The position numbers were made by a program, and so were the translations under genes. Positions 53,580 to 62,302 of a stretch of DNA of 64,000 nucleotides are shown here, one piece after another. The stretch's first letter is position 1. Every line of letters starts with the position of its first letter. Below the pieces are notes generated by a model. The model was not told where the DNA came from. It saw only the letters and a list, made by a program, of their open reading frames with translations, and did not search any database. Source of the stretch: Mesorhizobium sp. B2-4-15 (GTDB lineage Bacteria > Pseudomonadota > Alphaproteobacteria > Rhizobiales > Rhizobiaceae); contig NZ_VFUZ01000006.1 in the NCBI RefSeq assembly GCF_006658505.1, forward strand, positions 1 through 64,000, given 5' to 3'.

Positions 53580-54734
53580 ATGGCAGCCGAATTGCCGCTC
53601 GCCGGTCTGGTCGTCGTCGATATGAGCCAGTTCCTGTCCGGGCCCTACTGCTCGCTCAGGCTGCTCGATCTCGGCGCCCGCGTCATCAAGATCGAGCGTC
53701 CTGATGGAGGCGACCTGTCGCGCCGGCTCTATCTCAGTGACACCGAGATCGGCGGCGACTCCACCATTTTCCATGCGATCAACCGGGCCAAGGAAAGCCT
53801 CGCCATCGATTTGAAGAACGAAGCGGATCTTAAGGCGTTGCGCGGATTGCTGGCCAAGGCGGATGTGCTGATCCAGAATTTCCGGCCGGGAGTCATCGAG
53901 CGCCTCGGCCTCGACTACGAGGCCGTGCGCAAGATCAACCCGCGGCTCGTCTATGCCTCGATCAGCGGCTATGGCGAGGAAGGCCCTTGGGTCAGACGTC
54001 CCGGCCAGGACCTGCTGGCGCAGTCGCGGTCCGGCGTCATGTGGCTGAACGGCGACGAGGACCAGGGGCCGGTGCCGTTCGGCCTCGCCATCGGCGACAT
54101 GCTGGCGGGCGCTGCCTGCGCGCAAGGCATCCTGGCCGCGCTGGTGCGGCGCGGCATAACCGGCCAGGGCAGCCATATCGAGACCAGCCTTCTGGAAGCG
54201 CTTGTCGATTTCCAGTTCGAGGTGCTGACCACGCATCTGAATGACGGTCGCCGCTTGCCCAGGCGCTCCAGCTTCCGCAGCGCGCACGCCTATCTGTCGG
54301 CGCCTTACGGCGTCTATCCGGCCAAGGATGGCTACCTCGCCATCGCCATGACGCCGATCCCGAAATTGGCCGATCTGCTGTCGCTGAACGAACTGGCGCC
54401 ATATCGCGACAAGCCGGCATCCTGGTTTACGGCCCGCGACGACATCAAGGCGATCATCGCGCAGCGGATCGCCACCAAAACGATCGACGAATGGCTTGCC
54501 ATTCTGGAGCCGGCCGACATCTGGTGCGCCAAGGTGCTGACCTGGCCGGAAATGCTGGCGAGCGAAGGATTCCAATCTCTCGACATGCTGCAGACGGTGA
54601 CGCGCGAGGACGATGTTTCCATCCTCACCACCAGTTCGCCGCTCAGGGTCAATGGTATCAGGGCCAAGGTCGACCGCGCGGCGCCACGCATCGGCGAGCA
54701 CAGCGTGGCAATCCGCGAGGAGTTCGGCCTGTGA
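53580..54734 (+). CDS. CaiB/BaiF-type (class III) CoA-transferase
   Basis: 384-residue class III CoA-transferase. The catalytic aspartate is Asp173 in AIGDMLAGAACAQGILAAL. The N-terminal GLVVVDMSQFLSGPYCS and INRAKESLAIDLKNEADL segments are the usual CoA-site patterns. It probably moves CoA onto a carboxylic acid, which the MaoC enzyme would then hydrate or dehydrate. The start at 53580 lies just after the MaoC stop. Its end overlaps the next gene by 4 nt (GTGA). Confidence 0.88.
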   Translation: MAAELPLAGLVVVDMSQFLSGPYCSLRLLDLGARVIKIERPDGGDLSRRLYLSDTEIGGDSTIFHAINRAKESLAIDLKNEADLKALRGLLAKADVLIQNFRPGVIERLGLDYEAVRKINPRLVYASISGYGEEGPWVRRPGQDLLAQSRSGVMWLNGDEDQGPVPFGLAIGDMLAGAACAQGILAALVRRGITGQGSHIETSLLEALVDFQFEVLTTHLNDGRRLPRRSSFRSAHAYLSAPYGVYPAKDGYLAIAMTPIPKLADLLSLNELAPYRDKPASWFTARDDIKAIIAQRIATKTIDEWLAILEPADIWCAKVLTWPEMLASEGFQSLDMLQTVTREDDVSILTTSSPLRVNGIRAKVDRAAPRIGEHSVAIREEFGL

Positions 54735-55900
54735 GTTCCCAGACGCTCAAGGGCATGACCTGGAGCCATCCACGCGGCTACGATCCGATGGTCGCCTGCT
54801 CGTTGCTCTGGAAAGAGAAGACCGGCGTCACGATCGAATGGGACAAGCGCTCGCTGCAGGATTTCGAATCCTTCCCGGTCGAGGAGCTGGCGCGGGCCTA
54901 CGATCTGATCGTCATCGACCATCCACATGTCGGGCAGATCACGGCCGAGCGCTGCCTCGAACCCATCGACGTCGCGGGCCGTGAGGTCGAGCGCGCAGCG
55001 CTCGCGACGGGCAGCGTCGGCCAGTCCTATCCGAGCTATAGCCGGCAAGGGCGGCAATGGGCCTTTCCCATCGATGCGGCGACGCAGGTGCAGGCCTGGC
55101 GGCCGGATGCGCTCGATGCGCCGGCCGCGAGGTGGAGCGAGGTGCTCGATCTCGCCCGGCAAGGCCGTGTGCTGCTGCCGCTGCGGCCACCGCATTGCCT
55201 GATGACATTCTACACGCTGGCCGGCAATCTCGGGCATCCCTGCGGCACCGATCCGGTGCGCGATCTGATCGATGTCGAGACGGGCAGCGAAGTCTTCGAG
55301 AGGATGCGCGAGATTGCCGCGCTGCTCGATCCGGCTTGTTTCGAGATGGATCCGATTGCCGTTTTTGAACGCGTGGCGGAGGCCGGTTCCCGCTTCGTCT
55401 GTTGCCCGCTGATCTATGGCTATGTCTCCTACGCCATTGCAGGGTTTCGCACCTATCGCCTGGCCTTCGCCGATATCCCCGTTGTCGGCTCCGGCGGCCC
55501 GGTAGGTTCGGCCCTCGGCGGCACCGGGATCGCGGTATCCGCCTTTTCGAAGGCCAGGGATGCCGCGATCGACTTCGCCTACTGGATCGCCAGCGGCGAC
55601 GTCCAACGCGGTCCTTATGCCGCTGCCGGTGGCCAGCCGGGCCATGCCGCTGCCTGGGAAGACCGGGCCGTCAATGAAGCCGCCGGCAATTTCTACAGGG
55701 ATACGCGCGCGACGCTTGAAGGCGCATGGGTGCGGCCGCGCCATGACGGCTACATGGGGTTCCAGCAGGTCGCATCCGACCGCATCAATTCCGGCATCAC
55801 CTCGGGCCATCCCGCCGGCCAGGTTGTTGCCGAACTCAATCGCCTGTTCCGGGAGAGTTTTCCGGCACGGGTCTCCGGCGCTGCCGGTGGAGGAGCCTGA
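54731..55900 (+). CDS. Solute-binding-protein-like protein lacking a signal peptide
   Basis: 389-residue protein resembling an extracellular sugar-binding protein: an alpha/beta fold with KTGVTIEWDKRSLQDFES, FPIDAATQVQAWRPDAL and FSKARDAAIDFAYWIASG. The GTG start at 54731 gives an N-terminus SSQTLKGMTWSHPRGYDPMV that is polar and has no signal peptide. It is fixed by the 4-nt overlap with the CoA-transferase stop. A cytoplasmic ligand-sensing or enzymatic role is therefore possible. A true periplasmic binding protein follows 24 nt later. Confidence 0.78.
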   Translation: MSSQTLKGMTWSHPRGYDPMVACSLLWKEKTGVTIEWDKRSLQDFESFPVEELARAYDLIVIDHPHVGQITAERCLEPIDVAGREVERAALATGSVGQSYPSYSRQGRQWAFPIDAATQVQAWRPDALDAPAARWSEVLDLARQGRVLLPLRPPHCLMTFYTLAGNLGHPCGTDPVRDLIDVETGSEVFERMREIAALLDPACFEMDPIAVFERVAEAGSRFVCCPLIYGYVSYAIAGFRTYRLAFADIPVVGSGGPVGSALGGTGIAVSAFSKARDAAIDFAYWIASGDVQRGPYAAAGGQPGHAAAWEDRAVNEAAGNFYRDTRATLEGAWVRPRHDGYMGFQQVASDRINSGITSGHPAGQVVAELNRLFRESFPARVSGAAGGGA

Positions 55901-55924
55901 ACGAAACGAACGGAGGAGAACACA

Positions 55925-57112
55925 ATGACCAGAATGATCGGCGGCTTGCTGGCCGCAACAGCGCTGGCCTCACTTGCAACAACCGCCCTTGCCGAGGACG
56001 TGCAAGGCGTCATCGGCGGACTGCCGACTGAACTCAAGGCGCAGTATGGCGGCGCGCCGCAGAAGGTGCTCCCCTCGGCCTGGGACAACTTCACCCCGCC
56101 GCCGAAGCCCTGGAAATGGTGCCACTCGGAATCCTATCAGGGCAACCCCTGGCGGGTCACCGTCACGAAGGAGTTGAAACGCTTGGTCGACGGGCTGATT
56201 GCCGACGGCACGGTGTCCAGCTTCGAAGTGTCGGATTCCAACAACGACGCGAGCCAGCAGATCAACCAGATCCGCGCCTTCATCGACAAGAAATGCTCGA
56301 TCATCACCTCGATACCGGGCTCGGCGACGGCGCTCGACGATGCGATCGACGCGGCAGCCAAGGCCGGCATCCCGTTCATCACGGCTGCTGGCTCCGTGAC
56401 CAGCCCGAACGCGATCAATGTCGATTCCAACTATGCGCGCTGGGGCTATGACATGATGACGGCGATCGGCAAGGCCGAGCCGAACGGCGCCAGCATCCTG
56501 CTGGTCGAAGGCATTGCCGGCCACCCGATCGTGGTGCAGGAGCGCCAGGGCGCGGATAAGGCGCTGGCGGAAGATGCGAAGCTGAAGGTCGCGCGCACCG
56601 TCAACGGCAACTGGACGGCCAATGTCACCAAGACGGTCGTGCTGCAGGCGATCGCCACCAATCCGGCGCCGATCGATGCGGTGTGGACGACCGGCAGCGA
56701 AAGCCGCGTCGTCGCCGAGGCCTTCGCCGAGGCCGGCCGGCCGGCGCCGCTGATCACCGGTTCGATCACGGGTGACGCTTTGGGCTACTGGAAAGCCAAT
56801 CCGGACAAGTATCGTTTCGAAGGCCATGCGGTGCTGCCGCATTGGACCGCCGAGACGCTGTTCCGCGTCGGCGAGCGTATGCTGGACGGGCAGAAGCCGA
56901 AGCTGAACACGCTGCTGATCCCGATCCCGCCGGTCCACAACGCCGACCTCGGCGCCTGGTATAAGGACTGCATGATGCCGGATGCCGTCTCGATCTTTCC
57001 GATCCCGCCGAAGGACCCGATGCCGGAGGAATGGCTCGACGCCTACTTCTCCAACCCGGCGCCGACCAAGGGCTGGGATTATTCGAAGGTGCCCGACGCC
57101 TGCGCCAAGTGA
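55925..57112 (+). CDS. Ribose-type (CUT2) ABC transporter substrate-binding protein
   Basis: 395-residue periplasmic protein with a Sec signal peptide (1-23, cut after ALAE). The type I binding domain shows FEVSDSNNDASQQINQIRAF, GIPFITAAGSVTSPN and IDAVWTTGSESRVVAEAFAE. An extra N-terminal stretch of about 50 residues (PTELKAQYGGAPQKVLPSAW) precedes the usual domain. A GGAGGA ribosome site precedes the ATG. Its position beside acid-activating enzymes suggests that the ligand may be a sugar acid or other carboxylate rather than a simple sugar. Confidence 0.88.
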   Translation: MTRMIGGLLAATALASLATTALAEDVQGVIGGLPTELKAQYGGAPQKVLPSAWDNFTPPPKPWKWCHSESYQGNPWRVTVTKELKRLVDGLIADGTVSSFEVSDSNNDASQQINQIRAFIDKKCSIITSIPGSATALDDAIDAAAKAGIPFITAAGSVTSPNAINVDSNYARWGYDMMTAIGKAEPNGASILLVEGIAGHPIVVQERQGADKALAEDAKLKVARTVNGNWTANVTKTVVLQAIATNPAPIDAVWTTGSESRVVAEAFAEAGRPAPLITGSITGDALGYWKANPDKYRFEGHAVLPHWTAETLFRVGERMLDGQKPKLNTLLIPIPPVHNADLGAWYKDCMMPDAVSIFPIPPKDPMPEEWLDAYFSNPAPTKGWDYSKVPDACAK

Positions 57113-57136
57113 CGCTTGCGACAGACAAACTCATCG

Positions 57137-57163
57137 AGCCGGCTCCTTTCAGGGGAGTCGGCT
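57137..57163 (+). terminator. Stem-loop between binding-protein and ATPase genes
   Basis: AGCCGGCTCC and GGAGTCGGCT form a 10-bp stem with one G-U pair and a 7-nt loop. It includes an AGGGGAG that could serve a TTG start at 57163. It may limit ATPase translation or stabilise the upstream binding-protein mRNA. Confidence 0.6.
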
Positions 57164-57183
57164 TGCCAGCTTCGAAACACGGC

Positions 57184-57921
57184 ATGCTTGAAATCAGAAA
57201 CACGTCCAAACGCTATGGCGAGACGGTCGCGCTCGCGGACGCTTCGATCGCGTTCCGGGCGGGGACCATCCACACCATCCTGGGCGAGAACGGCTCGGGC
57301 AAGAGCACGATGGTCAAGCTCTTGTCCGGCATCGTCCAGCCGGACAGCGGTACAATCCTTCTGCAGGGCAGGCCGTTTTCAGGCAGCAACCCTTCGGCCT
57401 TCCAGGCACAAGGTTTCGCCACGGTGTTTCAGGAAGTGCTGATCGCACCGGACCGCAGCGTGACGGACAACATCCTACTCGGCCTCGACGGCCTGTTGCG
57501 GCGCACGGTGCCCCGCAATAAGCGCCGCGACAGGGCGGCAGCCGCGCTGAAACGCTTCGCCGTCACCGACGTGCCCCTCGACACACAGGCCGGTCGCCTG
57601 CCGCTCGCCGCCCAGCAACTGGTGGTCCTCGCCCGCGCGGTTGTGCGCAACCCCAAAATCCTGGTCCTTGACGAAGTCACCGCCGCGCTCGACTTCGCCG
57701 ACCGTGAATCCGTGTTCTCGCTGATGCGTACCTTGGCCGGTGAAGGCTGCCTCATCCTGTTCATTACGCACCGCATGGACGAGGTGATGTCGCTTTCGGA
57801 TCGCATCTCGATCCTGCGTGGCGGCAGCGTCGTGCGCACGGAAGAGCGCGGCGCCTCGACACCGGCGGAACTGCTGAAGGCCATGGCGCCACGCACGGCA
57901 GCGGAGTTGGCGCATGGCTGA
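57184..57921 (+). CDS. Ribose-type ABC transporter ATPase, N-terminal half (split RbsA)
   Basis: 245-residue ATPase equivalent to the first half of RbsA-type proteins. Walker A is GENGSGKS (34-41) and Walker B ILVLDEVTAALD, with H-loop FITHRMDEV. The signature region reads LPLAAQQLVVLARAV instead of LSGG. I use ATG 57184 at the domain boundary. TTG 57163 (AGGGGAG 5 nt upstream) or GTG 57109 (overlapping the previous stop) are possible. The partner half is the next gene, which overlaps by 8 nt. In most bacteria the two are fused. Confidence 0.85.
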   Translation: MLEIRNTSKRYGETVALADASIAFRAGTIHTILGENGSGKSTMVKLLSGIVQPDSGTILLQGRPFSGSNPSAFQAQGFATVFQEVLIAPDRSVTDNILLGLDGLLRRTVPRNKRRDRAAAALKRFAVTDVPLDTQAGRLPLAAQQLVVLARAVVRNPKILVLDEVTAALDFADRESVFSLMRTLAGEGCLILFITHRMDEVMSLSDRISILRGGSVVRTEERGASTPAELLKAMAPRTAAELAHG

Positions 57922-58672
57922 TCGCGCCGCCTCAGATTTTCGCGGGCTCGCCATCCGCGACCTCGTCATCGCGACTGAAGCCAGCCCGATCACGCAATTG
58001 ATCGCTCCCGGCGAGATCGTCGGCCTTGCCGGCCTCGACGGTCATGGCCAGGAACTGTTCCTCAAGATGCTCGCTGGCCTCGCGCCGCCGCTCGGTGGCT
58101 CGATCGAGTTGGCCGTGCCCGGCTCGTCGCACAAGATCACAGGGTTCCGCAGGGCCGTCGCCAGCGGCATCGCTTATCTGCCACGCGACCGGCGTGCGAA
58201 CGGCATTTTCCCGACGCAGTCAGTGCTCGACAATTTCGCCGTCGCGACGCTTTCGCGCGATACACGCCTCGGCCTGATCAGTCCGGCGGCGCGCAAGGCG
58301 CGCTACGATGTCTATCGCAAGAAACTTTCGATCGTGGCACCCCGGCCCGATGCACCGATCACCACGCTGTCGGGCGGCAATCAGCAGAAAGTACTGCTGG
58401 CGCGGGCGTTGGCGCTGGAGCCATCAATCCTGCTTCTCAACGATCCAACGCGCGGCGTCGACGTGGCGACCCGGCATGTTCTCTATGATGTCTTTCGCGG
58501 TCTCGCCGCCGACGGCATGGGGCTCGTCATCCTGTCCAGCGAGATCGAGGAGATTCTTCTGCTTTGTGGTCGCGTGCTGGTGTTCAGGGAAAACGAGGTT
58601 GCCGCGGAAATCTCGGGTGAAGCGATGAATACCGATAGCGTGATAACAGCCATGTTCGGACGCTCTGCATGA
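57914..58672 (+). CDS. Ribose-type ABC transporter ATPase, C-terminal half (split RbsA)
   Basis: 252-residue ATPase equivalent to the second half of RbsA. The degenerate Walker A GLDGHGQE (about 39-46) is normal for this half. The signature LSGGNQQK is intact (about 152-159). The Walker B region reads LLLNDPTRGVD, with Asn176 and Asp177 where Asp-Glu is expected. With the preceding gene it would form one complete and one degenerate ATP site. ATG 57914 is inside the end of the previous gene, so co-translation is likely. It overlaps the first permease by 4 nt. Confidence 0.85.
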   Translation: MADRAASDFRGLAIRDLVIATEASPITQLIAPGEIVGLAGLDGHGQELFLKMLAGLAPPLGGSIELAVPGSSHKITGFRRAVASGIAYLPRDRRANGIFPTQSVLDNFAVATLSRDTRLGLISPAARKARYDVYRKKLSIVAPRPDAPITTLSGGNQQKVLLARALALEPSILLLNDPTRGVDVATRHVLYDVFRGLAADGMGLVILSSEIEEILLLCGRVLVFRENEVAAEISGEAMNTDSVITAMFGRSA

Positions 58673-59613
58673 ACCCGCGCCTTTCGTCTATTTCGCGAAG
58701 CGTCGGCTTCGCTGTCGTGCTGCTGATCATCCTGCTTGCGGTCAATCTCATCCTCAGCCCGGCGCGCTTCCAGCCGGGGTCCTGGGGCGCGCTGGTCGGA
58801 CTGGCCGCTCCCTTGATCGGTGCGGCAATCGCCTCGACGCCGGTGATTCTCGCCGGCCGTGGCGGCATCGACATTTCGGTCGGGCCGCTGATGGGTTTCG
58901 TCAATGCTGTCGTGATCCAAGTGCTTTTCCTCAAGGCCGGCATCTCGTCGCCCCTGTTGCTTGTGCCGGCTGCCCTGCTCATTGGCGCGCTGGTCGGCGC
59001 GGCCAACGGTTTCCTGGCGACGGTGGTGCGCATCCAGCCGATCGTCGCCACGCTCGGCACCTATCTGATCCTCACCGGCATTACGCTGACGATCCTGCCG
59101 GCTCCGATCGGTCCGGCGCCCGCATGGCTCAAGGCGCTGGCCGGGCCGTGGTCGCTGCTGCCTCTTCTATTGATGTTCATCGGCTGGGGGCTGGTGCGGC
59201 GCACGCCCTATTACGATCAGCTGATGGCGGTCGGCAGCGACGACCGCGCGGCCTATACCGCTGGCGTCGATGTCACGCGCGTGCGCCTCATCGCCTATGT
59301 CATGGCGGGCATCCTAGGCGGCTGCGCCGGGCTGATGCTGACCGCGCTGATCGGCTCCGCCGATCCCAATATCGGGCCGACCTACACGCTGATCGCCATC
59401 GCCGCCGTCGCGCTGGGCGGCGTCAGCCTCGCCGGCGGACGTGGCGGCGTGGCAGGCGCCGCTGTCGGCGCCGTCGACATCTTCCTGTTGCAGAGCGTGT
59501 TGACGACCTTCAACGTCTCGACCTTCGTGCTGCAGATCGCCTATGGCGCCATACTGGTGCTGGCCGTGATGCTGACCGCCCTGCAGGAACGTTTAGCCAT
59601 GAGGGCACGCTGA
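58669..59613 (+). CDS. Ribose-type ABC transporter permease (RbsC-like)
   Basis: 314-residue inner-membrane subunit with about nine hydrophobic segments. GGIDISVGPLMGFVNAV near residue 65, ANGFLATVVRIQPIVATLGT near 110 and VALGGVSLAGGRGGVAGAAV near 245 are the RbsC/CUT2 patterns. It starts within the stop of the C-terminal ATPase gene. A second, different permease follows, so the channel is probably a heterodimer. Confidence 0.9.
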   Translation: MNPRLSSISRSVGFAVVLLIILLAVNLILSPARFQPGSWGALVGLAAPLIGAAIASTPVILAGRGGIDISVGPLMGFVNAVVIQVLFLKAGISSPLLLVPAALLIGALVGAANGFLATVVRIQPIVATLGTYLILTGITLTILPAPIGPAPAWLKALAGPWSLLPLLLMFIGWGLVRRTPYYDQLMAVGSDDRAAYTAGVDVTRVRLIAYVMAGILGGCAGLMLTALIGSADPNIGPTYTLIAIAAVALGGVSLAGGRGGVAGAAVGAVDIFLLQSVLTTFNVSTFVLQIAYGAILVLAVMLTALQERLAMRAR

Positions 59614-59614
59614 A

Positions 59615-60583
59615 ATGGCCGGCCGAAATCTGTTCGCGACAACCAATGCCCGCGTCGTCGGAGCTTTCTGCGTCGCGGCGCTTTTGCAACTTGCCGGCAC
59701 CATTCTCATTCCAGGCTATTCGGCGCCGTTCGCGGTGCGCGCCATGCTGGTGCTGGCCTCGCTGCTCGCGGTCGCCTCGATCGGACAGACGCTGGTCGTC
59801 ATCATGGGTGGGATCGATCTTTCGATCCCCTTCGTCATCGGCTTCGCCAATGTCGTCGCGGCGCAGCTCTACGGTGACGGTTGGAACTTCTTTCTCGTCT
59901 GCGCCCTCGTCGGCGTGCTGGCGCTCGTCATCGGCGGACTGAACGGCCTGATCTCGCGCAGTTTGGACATCCAGCCGCTTATCGTCACCCTCGGCATCGG
60001 CATGATCGTGCAGGGGCTGGTGCTGTTGTGGACCGCCGGTTTCCCGTCAGGCTCCGCGCCACCGGTGGTTTCCGGCTTCGTATCGATCGGCGGATCGGCC
60101 GGCCCCCTGCCCGTTCCGTGGCTGGTGCCTAGTCTCGTCGTGCTGGCGGCATTCGTCGTGCTGGTGCTGGAGCGAACGCCTTATGGACGGCGGCTCTACG
60201 CACTGGGCAGCAATCCGGGCGCCGCGCCGCTGGCACTGATCGATCCCGTTCGCATGTGGATGGTCACCTATGCGGCAAGCGCCTTCTTCGCAGCTGTCGC
60301 GGGCGTGCTACTGCTCGGCTTCACCGGCTCGGCCTATGGCGATGTCGGCCAGCCCTATCTGTTCCAGACGATCGCCGCCGTCGTTGTCGGCGGCGCCGCG
60401 CTGGTCGGCGGGCGTGGCAGCTATCTCGGCACGATCGCCGGCGTGCTGGTGCTGACCGAAATCAACACGCTGCTGATCGGGCTCGGCTTCCAGCCCTCGG
60501 CGGTACAGGCCGCGCTCGGCCTCATCATCGTGCTGCTGGTCTCGCTCTACGGCCGCGAACGGCACGTCTCGACTACCATCTGA
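59615..60583 (+). CDS. Ribose-type ABC transporter permease (RbsC-like, second copy)
   Basis: 322-residue membrane subunit. The patterns MGGIDLSIPFVIGFANVVAA, GLISRSLDIQPLIVTLGIGM and VVGGAALVGGRGSYLGTIAG match CUT2 permeases. It begins 1 nt after the first permease stop and is the last gene of the operon. It ends 6 nt before the convergent amidohydrolase. Confidence 0.9.
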   Translation: MAGRNLFATTNARVVGAFCVAALLQLAGTILIPGYSAPFAVRAMLVLASLLAVASIGQTLVVIMGGIDLSIPFVIGFANVVAAQLYGDGWNFFLVCALVGVLALVIGGLNGLISRSLDIQPLIVTLGIGMIVQGLVLLWTAGFPSGSAPPVVSGFVSIGGSAGPLPVPWLVPSLVVLAAFVVLVLERTPYGRRLYALGSNPGAAPLALIDPVRMWMVTYAASAFFAAVAGVLLLGFTGSAYGDVGQPYLFQTIAAVVVGGAALVGGRGSYLGTIAGVLVLTEINTLLIGLGFQPSAVQAALGLIIVLLVSLYGRERHVSTTI

Positions 60584-60589
60584 AGGCGA

Positions 60590-61429
60590 CTATTCCAACC
60601 GCCAGAGCTTGCGGGCATTTCCCGACAGCAGCCTGTCGCGTTCCGAGACACCGCAGCCGGCAAGCAGCGCCTGTGTCGCGGCCACCCAGGTCGAGAGGCC
60701 GCCACCAAGCGTGCAGACCGGCCAGTCGCTGCCCCAGACGACGCGATCCCAGCCAAACGAACGAACCGTGTGTTCGACATAGGGCCGCAGGGTGTCGACG
60801 GTCCAACTGCCGGGATCGGCATAGGCGACGACACCGGAAACCTTGGCCACGACATTCGGCCGGCGCGCGATCTCGCTCATATGGTCGCGCCAGGGATGCT
60901 CGCCATTGCCCTTGATATCGGGAACGCCGCAATGGTCGAGCACGAACTGCACGTCGGGCGCCAAATCGGCCAGCGCGATGGCCTTGGGAATCTGGTGCGG
61001 CAGCACCACGAGGTCGAAAGTCAGGCCAGTGCCGCCAAGCCGCTTGATGTTGTCGCGAAACAGCGCAGCTTCCGACAGGTCATCGGGCACGACGTGGAGG
61101 ACGCGGCGAAAGCCCTTGACGAAGGGATTGGTCCGCTGCCGCTCGAGATAGGCGGCAAAGTCGGCCTCTTCCGGACGGCAGGAGGCGATCGCTCCGGCCA
61201 GCATGCTGCCGGCCTGCCGCGACAGGCTTTCGACGCGCTTGGTTTCAGCCTCGATATCGGTGGCATCGACATCGACCTCCATATGCAGCACGCGCTCGAC
61301 ACCGACACGCCGCGCCTCCGCGGCGTACTCGTCATAGGAGAAATCACGGTTAAGCGCCGGCACACCGGCAAGCCAGGGATAGCGCAGGGCCGAGCGATCG
61401 ATGAGATGCAGATGGGTGTCGATGATCAT
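60590..61429 (-). CDS. Amidohydrolase-family TIM-barrel protein (sugar-lactonase-like)
   Basis: 279-residue hydrolase of the amidohydrolase-2/COG3618 group. Metal-site residues His6 and His8 (DTHLHL) at the N-terminus, FVLDHCGVPDIKG in the middle and GSDWPVCTLGGG near the end fit 1,4- or 1,5-lactonases of deoxy-sugar pathways. GGAGGGAGGAG lies upstream of the ATG. It follows the IclR gene on the same strand, with an 8-bp inverted repeat between them. The lactone substrate may relate to the sugar importer at 62450 or to the CUT2 importer. Confidence 0.83.
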   Translation of the reverse strand: MIIDTHLHLIDRSALRYPWLAGVPALNRDFSYDEYAAEARRVGVERVLHMEVDVDATDIEAETKRVESLSRQAGSMLAGAIASCRPEEADFAAYLERQRTNPFVKGFRRVLHVVPDDLSEAALFRDNIKRLGGTGLTFDLVVLPHQIPKAIALADLAPDVQFVLDHCGVPDIKGNGEHPWRDHMSEIARRPNVVAKVSGVVAYADPGSWTVDTLRPYVEHTVRSFGWDRVVWGSDWPVCTLGGGLSTWVAATQALLAGCGVSERDRLLSGNARKLWRLE

Positions 61430-61472
61430 GGTAAGGCTCCTCCCTCCAGCATTTTCAAATCATCTCACGGAG

Positions 61473-61497
61473 GAATTCTTCATTCAAATAAGAATTC
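61473..61497. promoter_or_regulatory. GAATTCTT/AAGAATTC inverted repeat, putative IclR operator
   Basis: A perfect 8-bp inverted repeat with a 9-nt spacer lies between the IclR and amidohydrolase genes and overlaps the IclR stop. Its AATTCTTCAT (61474-61483) recurs exactly at 62303-62312 upstream of the IclR gene, which supports a shared operator. Confidence 0.55.
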
Positions 61498-62281
61498 ATG
61501 CCGCCGCGCCGACAGCCGATCCGGCCAGGTGTGACAGCTTCCCGGTCGTGGCCAGCAAAAGCTCGATGGTCCTGGTCATATCCGGTGCCGAAGGCGTGTT
61601 GATCACGCTGATGTAGGGGATCGACAGCGCCGCTATCGCCTTGCCGTCGGAACCGCGCACCGGTGCTGAGAGATTATAGACCCCGGCGGTCTGCATCGAG
61701 GCCATCATCTCATAGCCGCGGTCGCGGATCTGGTCTAAGCGGGCGTAGAATTCGGCCGATTGCGCGGTCTTGTCGGTGCTGCGGACGTGTTCGGAAATCA
61801 TCATCTGCCGCTCCTCAGGTGAGCGGAAGGCGAGCAGCACGTGGCCGGAACCAGTATCGAACAGGCTGATGTGGGAGCCGACCCGGATCGAGATACCCCA
61901 GTAGTTCGGCGCCTCCTGCTGGGCGATGACGACAGCGGAACCGCGATCAAAAACAACAAGTTGGTTGGCCTGTTGCGAGGTCTCGGCCAGCTCGCGCATC
62001 AGCGGTGTGGCGTAGGAGACCAGCCGCCGCACCGGCGCGTGCAACTGCGCCAGGCCGAACAGTTTCAGGGTCAGGGAATAACGATCCCCGTCAAGCCTTG
62101 TGACGTAGCCGCGCCGCACCAGCCGGTCGAGCATGCGGTAGAACTCATTGGGGCTGCGGTCGAGTTTCTTGGCGATTTCGGCCTGGGTGAGGCCGCCGTC
62201 GACACCCGCCAACAGTTCCAGGATGTCGAGCCCCTTGTCGAGCGCCGGCGCGCGGTAGCGCTCGTCTTCGCTGTCGTCCAT
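61496..62281 (-). CDS. IclR-family transcriptional regulator
   Basis: 261-residue regulator. The N-terminal helix-turn-helix (ALDKGLDILELLAGVDGGLT, then EIAKKLDRSPNEFYRMLDRL) is followed by the IclR effector domain. GGAGGG precedes the ATG. It is divergent from the sugar-binding protein gene at 62450 and upstream of the amidohydrolase on its own strand, so it likely controls both. The effector would be a sugar acid or lactone. Confidence 0.9.
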   Translation of the reverse strand: MDDSEDERYRAPALDKGLDILELLAGVDGGLTQAEIAKKLDRSPNEFYRMLDRLVRRGYVTRLDGDRYSLTLKLFGLAQLHAPVRRLVSYATPLMRELAETSQQANQLVVFDRGSAVVIAQQEAPNYWGISIRVGSHISLFDTGSGHVLLAFRSPEERQMMISEHVRSTDKTAQSAEFYARLDQIRDRGYEMMASMQTAGVYNLSAPVRGSDGKAIAALSIPYISVINTPSAPDMTRTIELLLATTGKLSHLAGSAVGAAA

Positions 62282-62302
62282 GGGTATCCCTCCAGTGAAT
62301 TT

